The notes: generated by a model not told the origin, from the letters alone. DNA of 64,000 bases from SLHU01 sp009929975 (GCA_040776905.1 JAXGZQ010000003.1:330351-394350), one strand, 5' to 3'. Counted from the stretch's first letter, positions 53,324-62,730 are shown. Numbers and translations are program-made.

Positions 53324-53592
53324 TGTGGAAAAAACGTATGCACAGGCTGTGGACAATGTGGATAACCATGTGTAAAACCCGACAGTGGTGTTTCACGCGT
53401 CATCATCCTGTAAAGAGCCTGTAATATGTTGTTTCACGCATTGCAGGAAATCGCACCGGGCTGATCTGCTGTTCCGGGCTGATATGCCTACAGCCGGAAT
53501 CTGCAAGGTTTGTGAAGACAGTATATCAGTTCCAACGATGACAGGCAGAACATTTTTTCTGCCACTGTCAAATGTGGAAAAGAGGTGGATAG
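53324..53592. other. Cluster of DnaA-box-like sites in a non-coding gap
   Basis: The 287-base gap 53314-53600 holds no supported gene. On the plus strand it shows TGTGGATAA (53357-53365, reverse complement of the consensus TTATCCACA), directly preceded by TGTGGACAA (53348-53356, one mismatch). TGTGGAAAA occurs at 53324-53332 and 53573-53581 (one mismatch each). Weaker matches are at 53369-53377 and 53584-53592. Most sites share one orientation. The gap also holds a 14-base direct repeat (53456-53469 and 53474-53487, one mismatch, 18-base period). Confidence 0.55.
53539..53570. other. Hairpin after the ABC exporter gene
   Basis: TGACA and GGCAGAA on one side pair with TTCTGCC and TGTCA on the other, with a two-base bulge and the loop CATTTT. 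It lies about 30 bases beyond the stop of the ABC exporter gene at 53601. No clear U-tract follows on the minus strand, so it may stabilise or end the transcript. Confidence 0.5.
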
Positions 53593-53600
53593 TCGTGTTG

Positions 53601-55394
53601 TTATCCGAGCAGCGCTTCAAACTGGCTGTTATATAGATGCCAGTAATGGCCCCGGACTTTCAGCAGTTCATCATGGCTGCCGCTTTCAACAATCTGCTGG
53701 CTGGCGATCACCATGATCCGCGTCGCGTGCTTGATCGTGGACAGGCGGTGGGCGATGATGAACGATGTTCGTCCGGCCATCAGGCGGTCGAGACCCCGCT
53801 GCAGCGCTTTTTCCGTTTGTGTGTCGATACTGGCTGTCGCCTCATCGAGAATAAGGATCCGCGGATCCGCCAGCATGACCCGGGCAAATGAGATCAGCTG
53901 CCGTTCACCGGCTGACACCCCGCTGCCCTGATCATTGATTTTCGTCTCGTAGCCCATCGGCAGCCGCAAGATGAATTCATGGGCATGAACCGCTTTCGCC
54001 GCTTCGATACACTCTTCATCACTGGCATTGAGCCGTCCATACCGGATATTTTCCATGACGGTCTCCGGAAACAGGAAGGGATCCTGCAGCATGATGCCCA
54101 TCTGTGTTCTCAGCGAATCCAGCGTCACGGACTGTATCGAGTGGCCGTCCACCGTGATCTGCCCTTCGTTGATGTCATAAAAACGACAGAGCAGATTAAT
54201 GATGGTTGATTTACCCGCTCCGGTCGGTCCGACCAGGGCAATCGATTCACCCGGAGACGCGGTAAAGGAGACTTGAGTAAGCACCGGGTTTTCCGGTTCA
54301 TAGGCAAAAGAGACCCGGTCAAAAACGACCTCGCCCTGGATTCGCGGCAGTTGTGCGGCATCGGGCTGATCCTCGATGACCAGCGGTTCATGGAGAAACT
54401 CAAAGATACGTTCAATATAGGCCGCTGAATTGATCATCGCGTTGTAGAAGTTCGCCAGATTAATAACCGGGGCCCAGAAACGCCAGACATAAGCGACAAA
54501 GGCGACAATCGCTCCGACAGAGATCGGATCGCTGGTTGTTTTGTCCCGCAGCCAGAGCGCGCCGGCGGCATACAGCAGGGCCACGGTGGCATTCGATACG
54601 GCATCGATAAATGGCCACATCGCCAGGTTGAGCATAATCGACCGCAGCCAGCTGCTGCGGTGATCCTCATTCAGCCGGGCATAAATATCGCGATTGACCG
54701 CTTCACGCGCGAAGACCTGCGTCACAGTCATCCCGATCAGACTTTCCTGTGTATAGGCGTTAAGGTTCGAGTTTTTCATGGAAAAGACACGCTGCGCCCG
54801 CCGCTGCGCGTTTTTCAGCAGCATGATGCCCAGGATAAGGAAGGGCAGTCCGACCAGCGCGTACAGCGTCAGCACAGGATCAACCATGAGCATATAGATG
54901 ACAATGATCACCAGACTGAGCAGATCGACCATTGAGTTGACCAGGCCATTCGACAGCAGATCACTGACATGATTGACATAATTGACCAGGCGGACCAGAA
55001 TTTTCCCGTGCGGCCGGTCATCAAAATAAGTAAACGGCAGCTTTTGCAGGTGCCGGAACATATCGAGACGGATATCATGAATGATGCTCTGGCCGACCCG
55101 GTTCATATTTTTCATCCGGAAAGCGGTCATCAGCGCGACAATGACGACGATGACCGCATAGGTTCCGGCCATCAGAAACAGTGATGTGATATTTTTCTGC
55201 GGGATCGCGACATTGATGGCCTGCATGAGAATAATCGGGGCAAGCAGATTGAGCGCGCTGGCAATGATCATGGCGATCAGTGTCAGCACCAGCTTGCGGG
55301 TGTAAGGCCGGGTATAATTGAGCAGATCACGAAACTGGCCAAAATCAAATGGCGCTTCCAGATTCTCATCGACATCATAGCGATTACGTGCCAT
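53601..55394 (-). CDS. ABC exporter half-transporter, second subunit
   Basis: A 597-residue membrane-ATPase fusion of the multidrug/lipid exporter type. Six membrane helices lie in residues 35-320. The ATPase domain has Walker A GPTGAGKSTII, signature VSAGERQLISFARVM, Walker B ILILDEATASID and the switch histidine in IAHRLSTI. The glutamate after Walker B is present, so this is the competent site of the likely heterodimer with the preceding gene. It overlaps that gene by 11 bases, with GGGGGTGA before the ATG at 55394. The substrate is unknown. Confidence 0.92.
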   Translation of the reverse strand: MARNRYDVDENLEAPFDFGQFRDLLNYTRPYTRKLVLTLIAMIIASALNLLAPIILMQAINVAIPQKNITSLFLMAGTYAVIVVIVALMTAFRMKNMNRVGQSIIHDIRLDMFRHLQKLPFTYFDDRPHGKILVRLVNYVNHVSDLLSNGLVNSMVDLLSLVIIVIYMLMVDPVLTLYALVGLPFLILGIMLLKNAQRRAQRVFSMKNSNLNAYTQESLIGMTVTQVFAREAVNRDIYARLNEDHRSSWLRSIMLNLAMWPFIDAVSNATVALLYAAGALWLRDKTTSDPISVGAIVAFVAYVWRFWAPVINLANFYNAMINSAAYIERIFEFLHEPLVIEDQPDAAQLPRIQGEVVFDRVSFAYEPENPVLTQVSFTASPGESIALVGPTGAGKSTIINLLCRFYDINEGQITVDGHSIQSVTLDSLRTQMGIMLQDPFLFPETVMENIRYGRLNASDEECIEAAKAVHAHEFILRLPMGYETKINDQGSGVSAGERQLISFARVMLADPRILILDEATASIDTQTEKALQRGLDRLMAGRTSFIIAHRLSTIKHATRIMVIASQQIVESGSHDELLKVRGHYWHLYNSQFEALLG

Positions 55395-57267
55395 CTGACT
55401 CACCCCCTTCATTGACCCTGGCGAATTCCTGATCGTCCATGCCGGCCTGCGTCAGGAAGATATCATAGTAACGGCCGCGCAGCGCCATCAGGTCATCGTG
55501 GCGGCCACGTTCAACGACCTCGCCATCTTCGATGACCAGAATCTCATCCGCGTAGCGGACCGACGAGATGCGGTGGGCGATAATGAAGAGCGTCCGCCGG
55601 CCGGGCATCCGCCGCAGGGCCTGCTGGATCTCGTGTTCAGTCTCCATGTCAACCGCGGAGGTTGTATCATCAAGGATCAGGATGGATGGCTTGATCGCGA
55701 GAGCCCGTGCCAGCGCGAGACGCTGGCGCTGGCCGCCGGAGAGTCCGACGCCGCGTTCCCCGATGATGGTATCGTACCCTTCAGGCGTTCGGGTGATAAA
55801 ATCATCCGCCGCCGCGGTCTTCGCGGCTTCATAGACGGTACTCATCGGCGCTTCCGGAACTCCATAGGCGATATTGCCTTCAATCGTATCAGAAAAGAGG
55901 AATACTTCCTGCATGACCATGCCGATATTACGGCGCAGCTGCTGCAGATTATACTCCCGGACATCAACACCATCAATCAGAATCTCCCCGAACGTGGTGT
56001 CGTATAGCCGGGGAATCAGGCTGACAAGACTGGTTTTGCCGGATCCGGTCAGACCGACCAGGCCAATCGTCTGACCCGGTTCAGCCGTCAGGCTGATGTT
56101 CTTCAGACTGGGCTGCAAGGCATGGCCTTTGCGTTCTCCATAGGTGAACGTGACGTCGCGGAATTCCACCTTGCCGCTGAGTTTGAGCTCTTCCGCCGAT
56201 TCGGAATCGGCGGTTGCCATATCCTTCTGGTCCTGGTCCGGCGATTTGATCCGCGAACGTTCAATCAGCAGATCAAGAACTTTGTTGGCCGATGTACTGT
56301 AGCGCTGAACCTCATTCATCAGGTTTCCGGCACTGCGCATCGGATTGTTCAGTATGAACAGCAGGCCGTTGAACGTGACCAGGCCGCCCAGGCTCAGCTC
56401 ATCAAAAATGACCAGCAGACCGCCGATCAGGATCACCAGTACCGTCATGAAATTCGCCATGGCTTCCAGCGCGGGGATAAAGCGTACCGCCATATCAGCA
56501 TGCTTCATGTGCGCCTGGCGGTAGCCCTGGTTTTCTTTTTCGAACTTCTCTTCTTCGAAATCATAGCGGGCAAACGCGCGAATGACCCGGTTGCCGGCGA
56601 TATTCTGCTGGACGACTGAATTCAAGCGGGAAAACTGCTCACGGATCTCACCCCAGATCGGCCGGATCGTCCGTCCGAGCCGATAGGTGATGATGAAGGT
56701 GACCGGACTGACCAGCAGAGCGATCAGGGCCAGTTTCCAATTGACGGTAAAAACATAGAAAGTACCGAAAATAAACAGGACGGAATTTTCCAATGTCGAA
56801 AAGACGGTAAACGCGATGAAATGGCGGATCATATCCATGTCGCCGGTCAGCTTGGCCATGATATCACCGGGCCGGGTCCGGCTGTAGAAGAGTGCGTCCA
56901 GGTTCTGGAGATGGCGATAAGTGCCGCGGCGCAGACGGACGATCGAATCCTGCGCGCTGTATTCAAAATGATATCGATAGAAAACCATCATGAAAGATCG
57001 CAGCAGCGGTACACCGACGAGGAGCGCCAGATAACCGGGCAGCAATTCCATCCGACGGTCAGTCAGAACATCATCAACCAGCCAGCCGGTAACAGTTGCG
57101 GGAATAACGCTGAGAAGCACAAAAACCAGATTGACGGATATTGCCATCAGGTAACGGAAACGAACCGGACGAATCAGTTGTAAAAACCACTTGAACGGCC
57201 GATTCGCATATTTATACGCGTTCTGGTAAAGCTCCGTCTGATCGGGTGCCGTTTTCTGTTTAGCCAA
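55384..57267 (-). CDS. ABC exporter half-transporter, first subunit
   Basis: A 627-residue exporter half with six membrane helices and an ATPase domain: Walker A GLTGSGKTSLVS, signature LSGGQRQRLALARAL, Walker B ILILDDTTSAVD and switch histidine in IAHRISSV. The residue after Walker B is aspartate (DDTTS) rather than glutamate, as in the degenerate site of heterodimeric exporters, which supports pairing with the next gene. I used the TTG at 57267 because GGCGGTGAT lies before it; the ATG at 57327 falls almost at the predicted transcription start and lacks a binding site. Confidence 0.88.
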   Translation of the reverse strand: MAKQKTAPDQTELYQNAYKYANRPFKWFLQLIRPVRFRYLMAISVNLVFVLLSVIPATVTGWLVDDVLTDRRMELLPGYLALLVGVPLLRSFMMVFYRYHFEYSAQDSIVRLRRGTYRHLQNLDALFYSRTRPGDIMAKLTGDMDMIRHFIAFTVFSTLENSVLFIFGTFYVFTVNWKLALIALLVSPVTFIITYRLGRTIRPIWGEIREQFSRLNSVVQQNIAGNRVIRAFARYDFEEEKFEKENQGYRQAHMKHADMAVRFIPALEAMANFMTVLVILIGGLLVIFDELSLGGLVTFNGLLFILNNPMRSAGNLMNEVQRYSTSANKVLDLLIERSRIKSPDQDQKDMATADSESAEELKLSGKVEFRDVTFTYGERKGHALQPSLKNISLTAEPGQTIGLVGLTGSGKTSLVSLIPRLYDTTFGEILIDGVDVREYNLQQLRRNIGMVMQEVFLFSDTIEGNIAYGVPEAPMSTVYEAAKTAAADDFITRTPEGYDTIIGERGVGLSGGQRQRLALARALAIKPSILILDDTTSAVDMETEHEIQQALRRMPGRRTLFIIAHRISSVRYADEILVIEDGEVVERGRHDDLMALRGRYYDIFLTQAGMDDQEFARVNEGGESDGT

Positions 57268-57342
57268 AATATCACCGCCATACCTATCCGGAATTGACTG
57301 TAAAAAACACAACCATCCCGGCATCATTCAGGCATCGTTTAG

Positions 57343-57371
57343 ATTTTATCTTTACGGGCAATAAAATACAA
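57343..57371 (-). promoter_or_regulatory. Candidate promoter of the ABC exporter pair
   Basis: TTGTAT (57366-57371), 17 bases and TAAAAT (57343-57348) on the minus strand. The start near 57336 would give a leader of about 70 bases to the TTG start. Confidence 0.5.
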
Positions 57372-57451
57372 CCGCCAGAACCCCCTTAAATTCACTCTGT
57401 CCAGTTGTTCTTCTGTTTATTCTGCTGCATGCGGCAGGCTGTCCGGCCTGA

Positions 57452-57916
57452 TTATTTATGATAGGGGGCATTGTTGACAATGCGAAAAGCCCTGTAGCAC
57501 TGTTCAAGGAGAAGCAGCCGGCTCATCTGATGGGTGAATGTCATGTCAGAAACAGCCATACGGATCTGCGCCCGCCCGCGCACTTCATCCGCGAGGCCAC
57601 GTGAGCCTCCGATGACAAAGACCACTTCACTGCCACCGGCTTCCATCCAGTTCATCAGTTGGGCGGCGAACTGCTCAGAGGACATCTGCGCGGCACCCAG
57701 ATCGAGCAAGACCACAAAATCCTGTGACCGGATTCTACTCATGATCCGGTCAGCTTCTTCCCGGAGAGCCCGTTCCAGCGGGAGCTGGTCCGGCGCGTCA
57801 TTGACCAGATCAAAAACAACTTGGCTGTATCGGCGCAGTCGTTTGCCATAGTCATCAAGACCGGCTTGCAGCCAGGCGTCCTTAACACGGCCGGGCGAAA
57901 TGATGCGCAGCTTCAT
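57452..57916 (-). CDS. rlmH: 23S rRNA (pseudouridine1915-N3)-methyltransferase RlmH
   Basis: A 154-residue SPOUT methyltransferase acting on helix 69 of 23S rRNA. The C-terminal part has VVFVIGGSRGLADEV, the SAM-binding knot, then MTFTHQMSRLLLLEQCYRAFRI and the terminal NNAPYHK, all characteristic. Length is standard. The ATG overlaps the stop of the walJ-like gene (ATGA). In Bacillus rlmH also lies downstream of the wal operon near the origin. Confidence 0.96.
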   Translation of the reverse strand: MKLRIISPGRVKDAWLQAGLDDYGKRLRRYSQVVFDLVNDAPDQLPLERALREEADRIMSRIRSQDFVVLLDLGAAQMSSEQFAAQLMNWMEAGGSEVVFVIGGSRGLADEVRGRAQIRMAVSDMTFTHQMSRLLLLEQCYRAFRIVNNAPYHK

Positions 57917-58734
57917 CGTCCGGCCACCGGTACATGCAGGGGCTGACTGACAGCGAAGCGGCGGGCGACCTGCAGTGTCATATCCTGATTGGCTTTGATC
58001 CCCGAAGCGGACAGAATCTGCTGAACGGTCAGCATCGCCAGTTCCGGATAATTATTATCACGGCTTAGGTGGCCCAGCTGGAAATGTTCCGTGCCGTGTT
58101 CGACCAGCTGATGAATCGCACCGGCACAATCCTCATTGGACAGATGGCCATGGTCTCCGCTGATCCGTTTTTTCAAAGCATAAGGATAGCGGCCGGCCAT
58201 CAGCATTGACGGGTCATAATTGGCTTCAATCAGGACAGCCCGGCTTCCGTAGACAGCAGATAAAAGAGATTCATCCACATGACCAAGGTCGGTCAGTACG
58301 GAAACACTGCCGGAATCTCCTCCGATGCGGTAGCCGACTGAATCAGCGGCGTCATGCGGGGTCGGAAAGCTGTGAATCTCCAGATCACCGATCTGCCAGT
58401 GCTGACCGGCATCCATGACATGAACCAGCGAAGGATCATGCCGGCCGATCGTCGGCTGCATGGCCTGCCAGGTGGCCCGGGTGAGATAGAGTGGCAGATG
58501 GTATCGCCGCATCATGACACCGACACCGGCAACATGATCACTGTGCTCGTGGGTCACGAGCATCGCGTTCAGCTGGTCAGCCCGGACATCAATTTCACCG
58601 AGCGCCTGCTCCAGGGTCCGTGCGCAGACACCGGCATCAATCAGAAGCCTGGTCCGTTCATTGCCGACATAGACGGCATTGCCGCTGCTGCCGCTGCGCA
58701 GGGCACATAATGTGATCGAAGCTGCTGTGCTCAT
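57913..58734 (-). CDS. walJ: MBL-fold metallohydrolase, WalJ/YycJ-like
   Basis: A 273-residue metallo-beta-lactamase-fold hydrolase. The metal motif is VTHEHSDHVAGVGV, preceded by SGSSGNAVYVGNERTRLLIDAG, typical of YycJ. Further metal ligands are in FPTPHDAADSVGY and in GHLSNEDCAGAI. In Bacillus the homologue is encoded with walRK and is thought to help coordinate cell-wall metabolism and replication or DNA repair. It overlaps murA at its start and rlmH at its end. Confidence 0.92.
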   Translation of the reverse strand: MSTAASITLCALRSGSSGNAVYVGNERTRLLIDAGVCARTLEQALGEIDVRADQLNAMLVTHEHSDHVAGVGVMMRRYHLPLYLTRATWQAMQPTIGRHDPSLVHVMDAGQHWQIGDLEIHSFPTPHDAADSVGYRIGGDSGSVSVLTDLGHVDESLLSAVYGSRAVLIEANYDPSMLMAGRYPYALKKRISGDHGHLSNEDCAGAIHQLVEHGTEHFQLGHLSRDNNYPELAMLTVQQILSASGIKANQDMTLQVARRFAVSQPLHVPVAGR

Positions 58735-60020
58735 TCGTTCTCGATCCGGGTGATATCTGCGCCGAGGCTGCGCATCTTGCTGATGAAATTCTCATAGCCG
58801 CGCTCGATTTTGCTGATTTCGTCAACCTCTGTGGTACCTTCAGCGACGAGACCGGCCAGGACAAGTGCCGCACCGGCTCTCAGGTCACGGGCATAGACAT
58901 GAGCTCCGGTCAGTTGATGGCCACCCTCGACAATCGCCATTTTCCCCGAAATCAGAATTTCAGCGCCCATGGTCTTCAGGTCATCAATATACTGGAAACG
59001 ATTGTCCCAGACACTCTCAGTCATCCGGCTTGAGCCGGTTGCTGTGCAGAGCAGAACCATGGTCTGTGGCTGCAGATCGGTCGGGAATCCGGGATACGGC
59101 ATGGTCTTGAAGCTGGCGGCCTGCAGTTCCTGACCGTCATCTGTCCAGACCCGGATGCTGTCATCGCCGACATCGATATGCGCGCCCATCTCATCCAGTT
59201 TGGCGGTCAGAGGTTCCATATGTTTGGGAATCACCCCATGAACTGTGATATCACCACGGGAAAGCGCCGCCGCCAGCATATAGGTGCCGGCTTCGATCTG
59301 GTCGGGGATGATTGAATAGGTACTGCCGCCGGGCATGACGGCCACGCCGGTCACACGGATCACATCGGTACCGGCACCGCGGACATTAGCGCCCATGGTA
59401 TTGAGAAAGTTGGCGACATCAACGATATGAGGTTCACGTGCTGCGTTCTCGATCACTGTTACACCGTCTGCTTTGGCCGCGGCGAGCATGATATTGATCG
59501 TCGCGCCGACGGTGACAACGTCCAGAAAGACATGTTCGCCAATCAGGCGGTCCGCCTGGACATTGATCCGGCCGTATTCAATGTGTGCCGTCGCACCCAG
59601 TGCTTCAAAGCCCTTGATATGCTGGTCAATCGGCCGCGTACCGAAATTGCAGCCGCCCGGCATGTAGATACTCGCCTTGCGGAAACGGCCGAGCAGCGCA
59701 CCGAGCAGATAGTAGGAGCCCCGGATGCTGCGTCCTTTTTCATGCGTCGCTTCGTGCGTATGAATGGTACAGGGATTAATCGTCAGGACACTTTCCGAAT
59801 CACGATGAATCTCCGCTCCCAGGTTTTTGCAAATTTCGATCATCACATTGATATCAGCGACATCCGGTACATTTTCAATGACACAGGGTCCATCCAGCAG
59901 CATGGCTGCGGAAATAATCCCGAGCGCCGCGTTCTTGGAACCACTGATATTGATATTGCCTGACAGGCGGTTGCCGCCTCGAATGATATAACTGGCCAAG
60001 CGCTTTTCCTTCTTTCTCAT
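58731..60020 (-). CDS. murA: UDP-N-acetylglucosamine 1-carboxyvinyltransferase
   Basis: A 429-residue enzyme that transfers enolpyruvate to UDP-GlcNAc in the first committed step of peptidoglycan synthesis. Visible are GGNRLSGNINISGSKNAAL at the N-terminus, the catalytic-cysteine loop PGGCNFGTRPIDQHIKGFE (the fosfomycin target cysteine is present), and FPTDLQPQTMVL. Length is typical. The ATG at 60020 is used; one at 60026 is equally possible, both with weak ribosome binding sites. The frame extends to 60116 only through the end of walK. It sits between walK and walJ. Confidence 0.95.
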   Translation of the reverse strand: MRKKEKRLASYIIRGGNRLSGNINISGSKNAALGIISAAMLLDGPCVIENVPDVADINVMIEICKNLGAEIHRDSESVLTINPCTIHTHEATHEKGRSIRGSYYLLGALLGRFRKASIYMPGGCNFGTRPIDQHIKGFEALGATAHIEYGRINVQADRLIGEHVFLDVVTVGATINIMLAAAKADGVTVIENAAREPHIVDVANFLNTMGANVRGAGTDVIRVTGVAVMPGGSTYSIIPDQIEAGTYMLAAALSRGDITVHGVIPKHMEPLTAKLDEMGAHIDVGDDSIRVWTDDGQELQAASFKTMPYPGFPTDLQPQTMVLLCTATGSSRMTESVWDNRFQYIDDLKTMGAEILISGKMAIVEGGHQLTGAHVYARDLRAGAALVLAGLVAEGTTEVDEISKIERGYENFISKMRSLGADITRIENE

Positions 60021-60036
60021 ATTCATTCCGGTTAAG

Positions 60037-61539
60037 TCAGGTATCGAGGCTGACATTCTCCGGGACGGTTGCTTCATGAATCTGCTCCGGCTGGCCGGAG
60101 TCAGTCTGCGGGTCAAGTTCGAATATCTTATCGAGCAGCTCAGCGGCCCATGCAGAATTATCCGCTGTCAGCTGGTCAAGATCATATTGATAATCCCCGG
60201 CCTGCTGGCGCAGCTCATCCAGCGCGAGCCGATGCAGTGGCTCGCGCGGACCTCCGGGATCAGACAGTTGCTCCAGTGTATCGCGGAAGACTTTCCGGGC
60301 GATGGGAATCATGAGTGTGAATTCTGTTCCCTTGCCGAGCGTACTGCTGACATCGATGCGGCCGCCATGCAGTTCAATCAGTTCCTTGGCAATGGATAGA
60401 CCCAATCCGGTCCCGCCGAACATGCGTGAACCGGTCATGTCAACCCGATAGAAACGATTGAAGATTCGCGGCAGATGTTCTTTGTCGATACCAAACCCCG
60501 TATCAGCCACCTTGACATAAATATCATCAACAAGATAACTGATATACACTTTGATATCGCCGCCGCGCTCGGTGTACTTGATCGCGTTGCTCAATAGATT
60601 CGTAATCACCCGTTCCATGGCTGTTCTGTCGACAAACACCATGGGAAAACGGGACAGCGTGAAGCAGGTCATGGTCAGATCTTTTTCGGCGGCCTGATGC
60701 TGCATCCGGTCGACGGACTGCCGGACCAGGCGGGAAAAATCGAGCAATTCCATCCGCACGCGAATTCCCTTGCTGTCGATGCTGGAGAGCAGCAGAAGAT
60801 CTTCAACCAGCCGTTCCATTCGAAGCGAGTCATCATGAATCCGCCAGATGTCTTTACGGACCGCTTCCTGATTTTTCTCGTTCAGTCCCCAGTCAAGCAG
60901 GGATTCCGAATAAGTCTTGATGGTGGTCAGAGGCGTTTTCAGTTCATGCGAGACATTCGCGACAAATTCCTTGCGCTGGCGCTCTTCATGCTCAGAATCT
61001 GTTATATCCTGCAGAATGACCAGTGTTCCGGCACGGCGTTCCTGGTCAAACTGTGTCGGTTTGAGACGGATGCGCAAAATCCTGTCATGATGAGGCAGTT
61101 TCGCGTTCAGTTGTTCACTGCCCAGTAAAAGCGCGGCCTGCAGACCGTTCTCACGTCCATAAGCCTCGATAAAGTCATTGAATTTTTCCGGAACCGCTTG
61201 AGGATTCAACATTTTTCGGGCTGCCGGATTCGCGCTGATCAGCGCTCCGTCACTGCTGAACGCGAGCACGCCGATATCAAGGTCAGCGAGAATCGATTCC
61301 GACTTGCTGCGTTCGTCAACGAATTGCCGGACCATATCCGATATCTCATCATCACGCTGGCGGCGGTGCTTCTTTTGATAGTGGCCGCAGAGAAGCAAAC
61401 ACAGGGCAGTCACGGGAAGCGCTGCCATCAGAACGATCCACAGCGGATGCAGATTGGATAATGTATTGATTACCTGATCAACCAGCGGGTTCAGTACAGA
61501 TCCGGACCACCGGCCAATCGCACGATCAGTCATGTACAA
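60037..61539 (-). CDS. Sensor histidine kinase, WalK/PhoR-like
   Basis: A 500-residue membrane kinase. One clear membrane helix (about residues 33-52) follows a short N-terminus, so there is no sizeable extracellular sensor loop, unlike Bacillus WalK. A PAS domain (about 80-190), HisKA with the phosphoacceptor in FVANVSHELKTPLTTIKTY, and an ATPase domain with NLLSNAIKYTERG, DTGFGIDKEHL and GGTGLGLSIAKEL follow. About 70 residues after the kinase core are acidic and Gln/Asp-rich. The TTG start has GGAG eight bases upstream. It is next to a WalR-like regulator, its likely partner. Confidence 0.9.
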   Translation of the reverse strand: MYMTDRAIGRWSGSVLNPLVDQVINTLSNLHPLWIVLMAALPVTALCLLLCGHYQKKHRRQRDDEISDMVRQFVDERSKSESILADLDIGVLAFSSDGALISANPAARKMLNPQAVPEKFNDFIEAYGRENGLQAALLLGSEQLNAKLPHHDRILRIRLKPTQFDQERRAGTLVILQDITDSEHEERQRKEFVANVSHELKTPLTTIKTYSESLLDWGLNEKNQEAVRKDIWRIHDDSLRMERLVEDLLLLSSIDSKGIRVRMELLDFSRLVRQSVDRMQHQAAEKDLTMTCFTLSRFPMVFVDRTAMERVITNLLSNAIKYTERGGDIKVYISYLVDDIYVKVADTGFGIDKEHLPRIFNRFYRVDMTGSRMFGGTGLGLSIAKELIELHGGRIDVSSTLGKGTEFTLMIPIARKVFRDTLEQLSDPGGPREPLHRLALDELRQQAGDYQYDLDQLTADNSAWAAELLDKIFELDPQTDSGQPEQIHEATVPENVSLDT

Positions 61540-61556
61540 GACATAAACTCCTCAAA

Positions 61557-62279
61557 TTAATCGTTCGTCTCCGTTACAGGGAGCGGATGACGATCAAAAT
61601 AATATCCGACACCCCGTTTGGTCATGATATAGCGATAGTGATGCTGATCCGGTTCAATCTTCTCACGGGTCCGGCGGACAGTTACATCCACGGTCCGGAC
61701 ATCACCGAAATATTCATAGCCCCAGACTTTTTCCAGCAGGGTCTCACGTGAAAAGACCTGCCCGGCATTCTGAGCAAGGAAGCGTACCAGCTCAAACTCA
61801 CGCAATGTCAGTTCAATCACTTCATCGCCGCGGCGGATCTGATAGGCCTCCTGATCAATCTCCAGTTCCCCGAATACCATGACCTTCTGATGTCCGCCGC
61901 TGTCAAACTCACTGAGATTGACCCGGCGCAGCTGTGCTTTGACTCTGGCCAGCACTTCACGGACACTGAACGGCTTGGTGATATAATCATCGGCTCCCAG
62001 TTCAAGACCGAGAACCTTGTCAATTTCCTCGCTTTTCGCGGTGAGCATGAGAATCGGGACACTTGTCTGCTGACGCAGACGCCGGCAGACGTCAAATCCG
62101 TCCATCTTCGGCAACATACAGTCCAGAAGAATCAGGTCGGGGCTCTGGTTGAGACCCATCTCCAGCGCCTGAGCGCCATCATACGCGACCAGGGTCTGAT
62201 AACCTTCACGTTCGAGATTCGCTTTCAGAATATCAACGATATTATGCTCATCATCCACGATGAGAACTTTCGCGCCCAT
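61557..62279 (-). CDS. walR: Response regulator, WalR/PhoB-like (OmpR family)
   Basis: A 240-residue regulator. The receiver domain has acidic residues in IVDDEHNI, the phosphoacceptor aspartate in LILLDCMLPKMDGFDV, MLTAKSE and the lysine in DYITKPFS. The C-terminal winged helix carries LTLREFELVRFLAQNAGQVFSRE and WGYEYFGDVRTVDVTVRRTREKIE, close to WalR. Together with the kinase and murA/walJ it probably controls cell-wall turnover. The ATG at 62279 has GAGGAGG six bases upstream. Gap of 17 bases to the kinase gene. Confidence 0.93.
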   Translation of the reverse strand: MGAKVLIVDDEHNIVDILKANLEREGYQTLVAYDGAQALEMGLNQSPDLILLDCMLPKMDGFDVCRRLRQQTSVPILMLTAKSEEIDKVLGLELGADDYITKPFSVREVLARVKAQLRRVNLSEFDSGGHQKVMVFGELEIDQEAYQIRRGDEVIELTLREFELVRFLAQNAGQVFSRETLLEKVWGYEYFGDVRTVDVTVRRTREKIEPDQHHYRYIMTKRGVGYYFDRHPLPVTETND

Positions 62280-62351
62280 ATCGACCCTCCTCAACCGTAG
62301 TTTAACCCGCGCCGTACGGCACTGAACGATGTCTGATTTTACTCAACGATC

Positions 62352-62360
62352 ATTATAACA
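62352..62360 (-). promoter_or_regulatory. Extended -10 promoter of the walR operon
   Basis: TGTTATAAT on the minus strand, a consensus extended -10, about 70 bases before walR. No good -35 element is present. Confidence 0.45.
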
Positions 62361-62455
62361 TGCTTTACCTGATCTTTCCGCATTGTAATACGAATGGAAC
62401 AAGAGCGGTATCCGGTCGTGTGAGTCGTTCAATCGTCATCGTGATAAATAAAAAA

Positions 62456-62485
62456 CAGAGCTATCGGCGTGAACCAATAGCTCTG
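62456..62485 (-). terminator. Terminator of the rRNA operon
   Basis: CAGAGCTAT pairs perfectly with ATAGCTCTG over a 12-base loop and is followed on the minus strand by TTTTTTATTT. It lies six bases past the 5S gene. Confidence 0.92.
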
Positions 62486-62490
62486 ATGAA

Positions 62491-62606
62491 TCCGGCAGAG
62501 ACCTATTTTCCCGGGCCGTTACCAGCCAAGTATCGTCGGCACAAGAGAGCTTAACTGCTGTGTTCGGGATGGGAACAGGTGTGACCTCTCTGTCATATCC
62601 ACCGGA
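62491..62606 (-). rRNA. rrf: 5S ribosomal RNA
   Basis: On the minus strand the sequence contains the conserved 5S core (CCCATCCCGAACACAG, then GCCGACGATACTTGG), and its ends TCCGGTGG/CTGCCGGA pair to form helix I. About 116 bases. It follows 23S after a spacer of about 125 bases that contains no tRNA gene. Confidence 0.95.
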
Positions 62607-62730
62607 AGGTGTGAGGGACGATTGCACCCTCAGAACCGCATAAGAGAAAGAAGGAAGACGAATTAGGAGATAAGACAGGAAACGAACATCCGAAATGCGG
62701 ACATCGAACCTGAAAGAACCATAACCTTGT

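Noticed and set aside
53324..53592. Chromosomal replication origin
   Set aside because: DnaA-like boxes are present, but genes on both sides and the rRNA operon are transcribed in the same direction, dnaA/dnaN are absent and no clear AT-rich unwinding region is seen.
62607..62730. tRNA genes in the 23S-5S spacer
   Set aside because: No cloverleaf or T-arm sequence can be found in the spacer.
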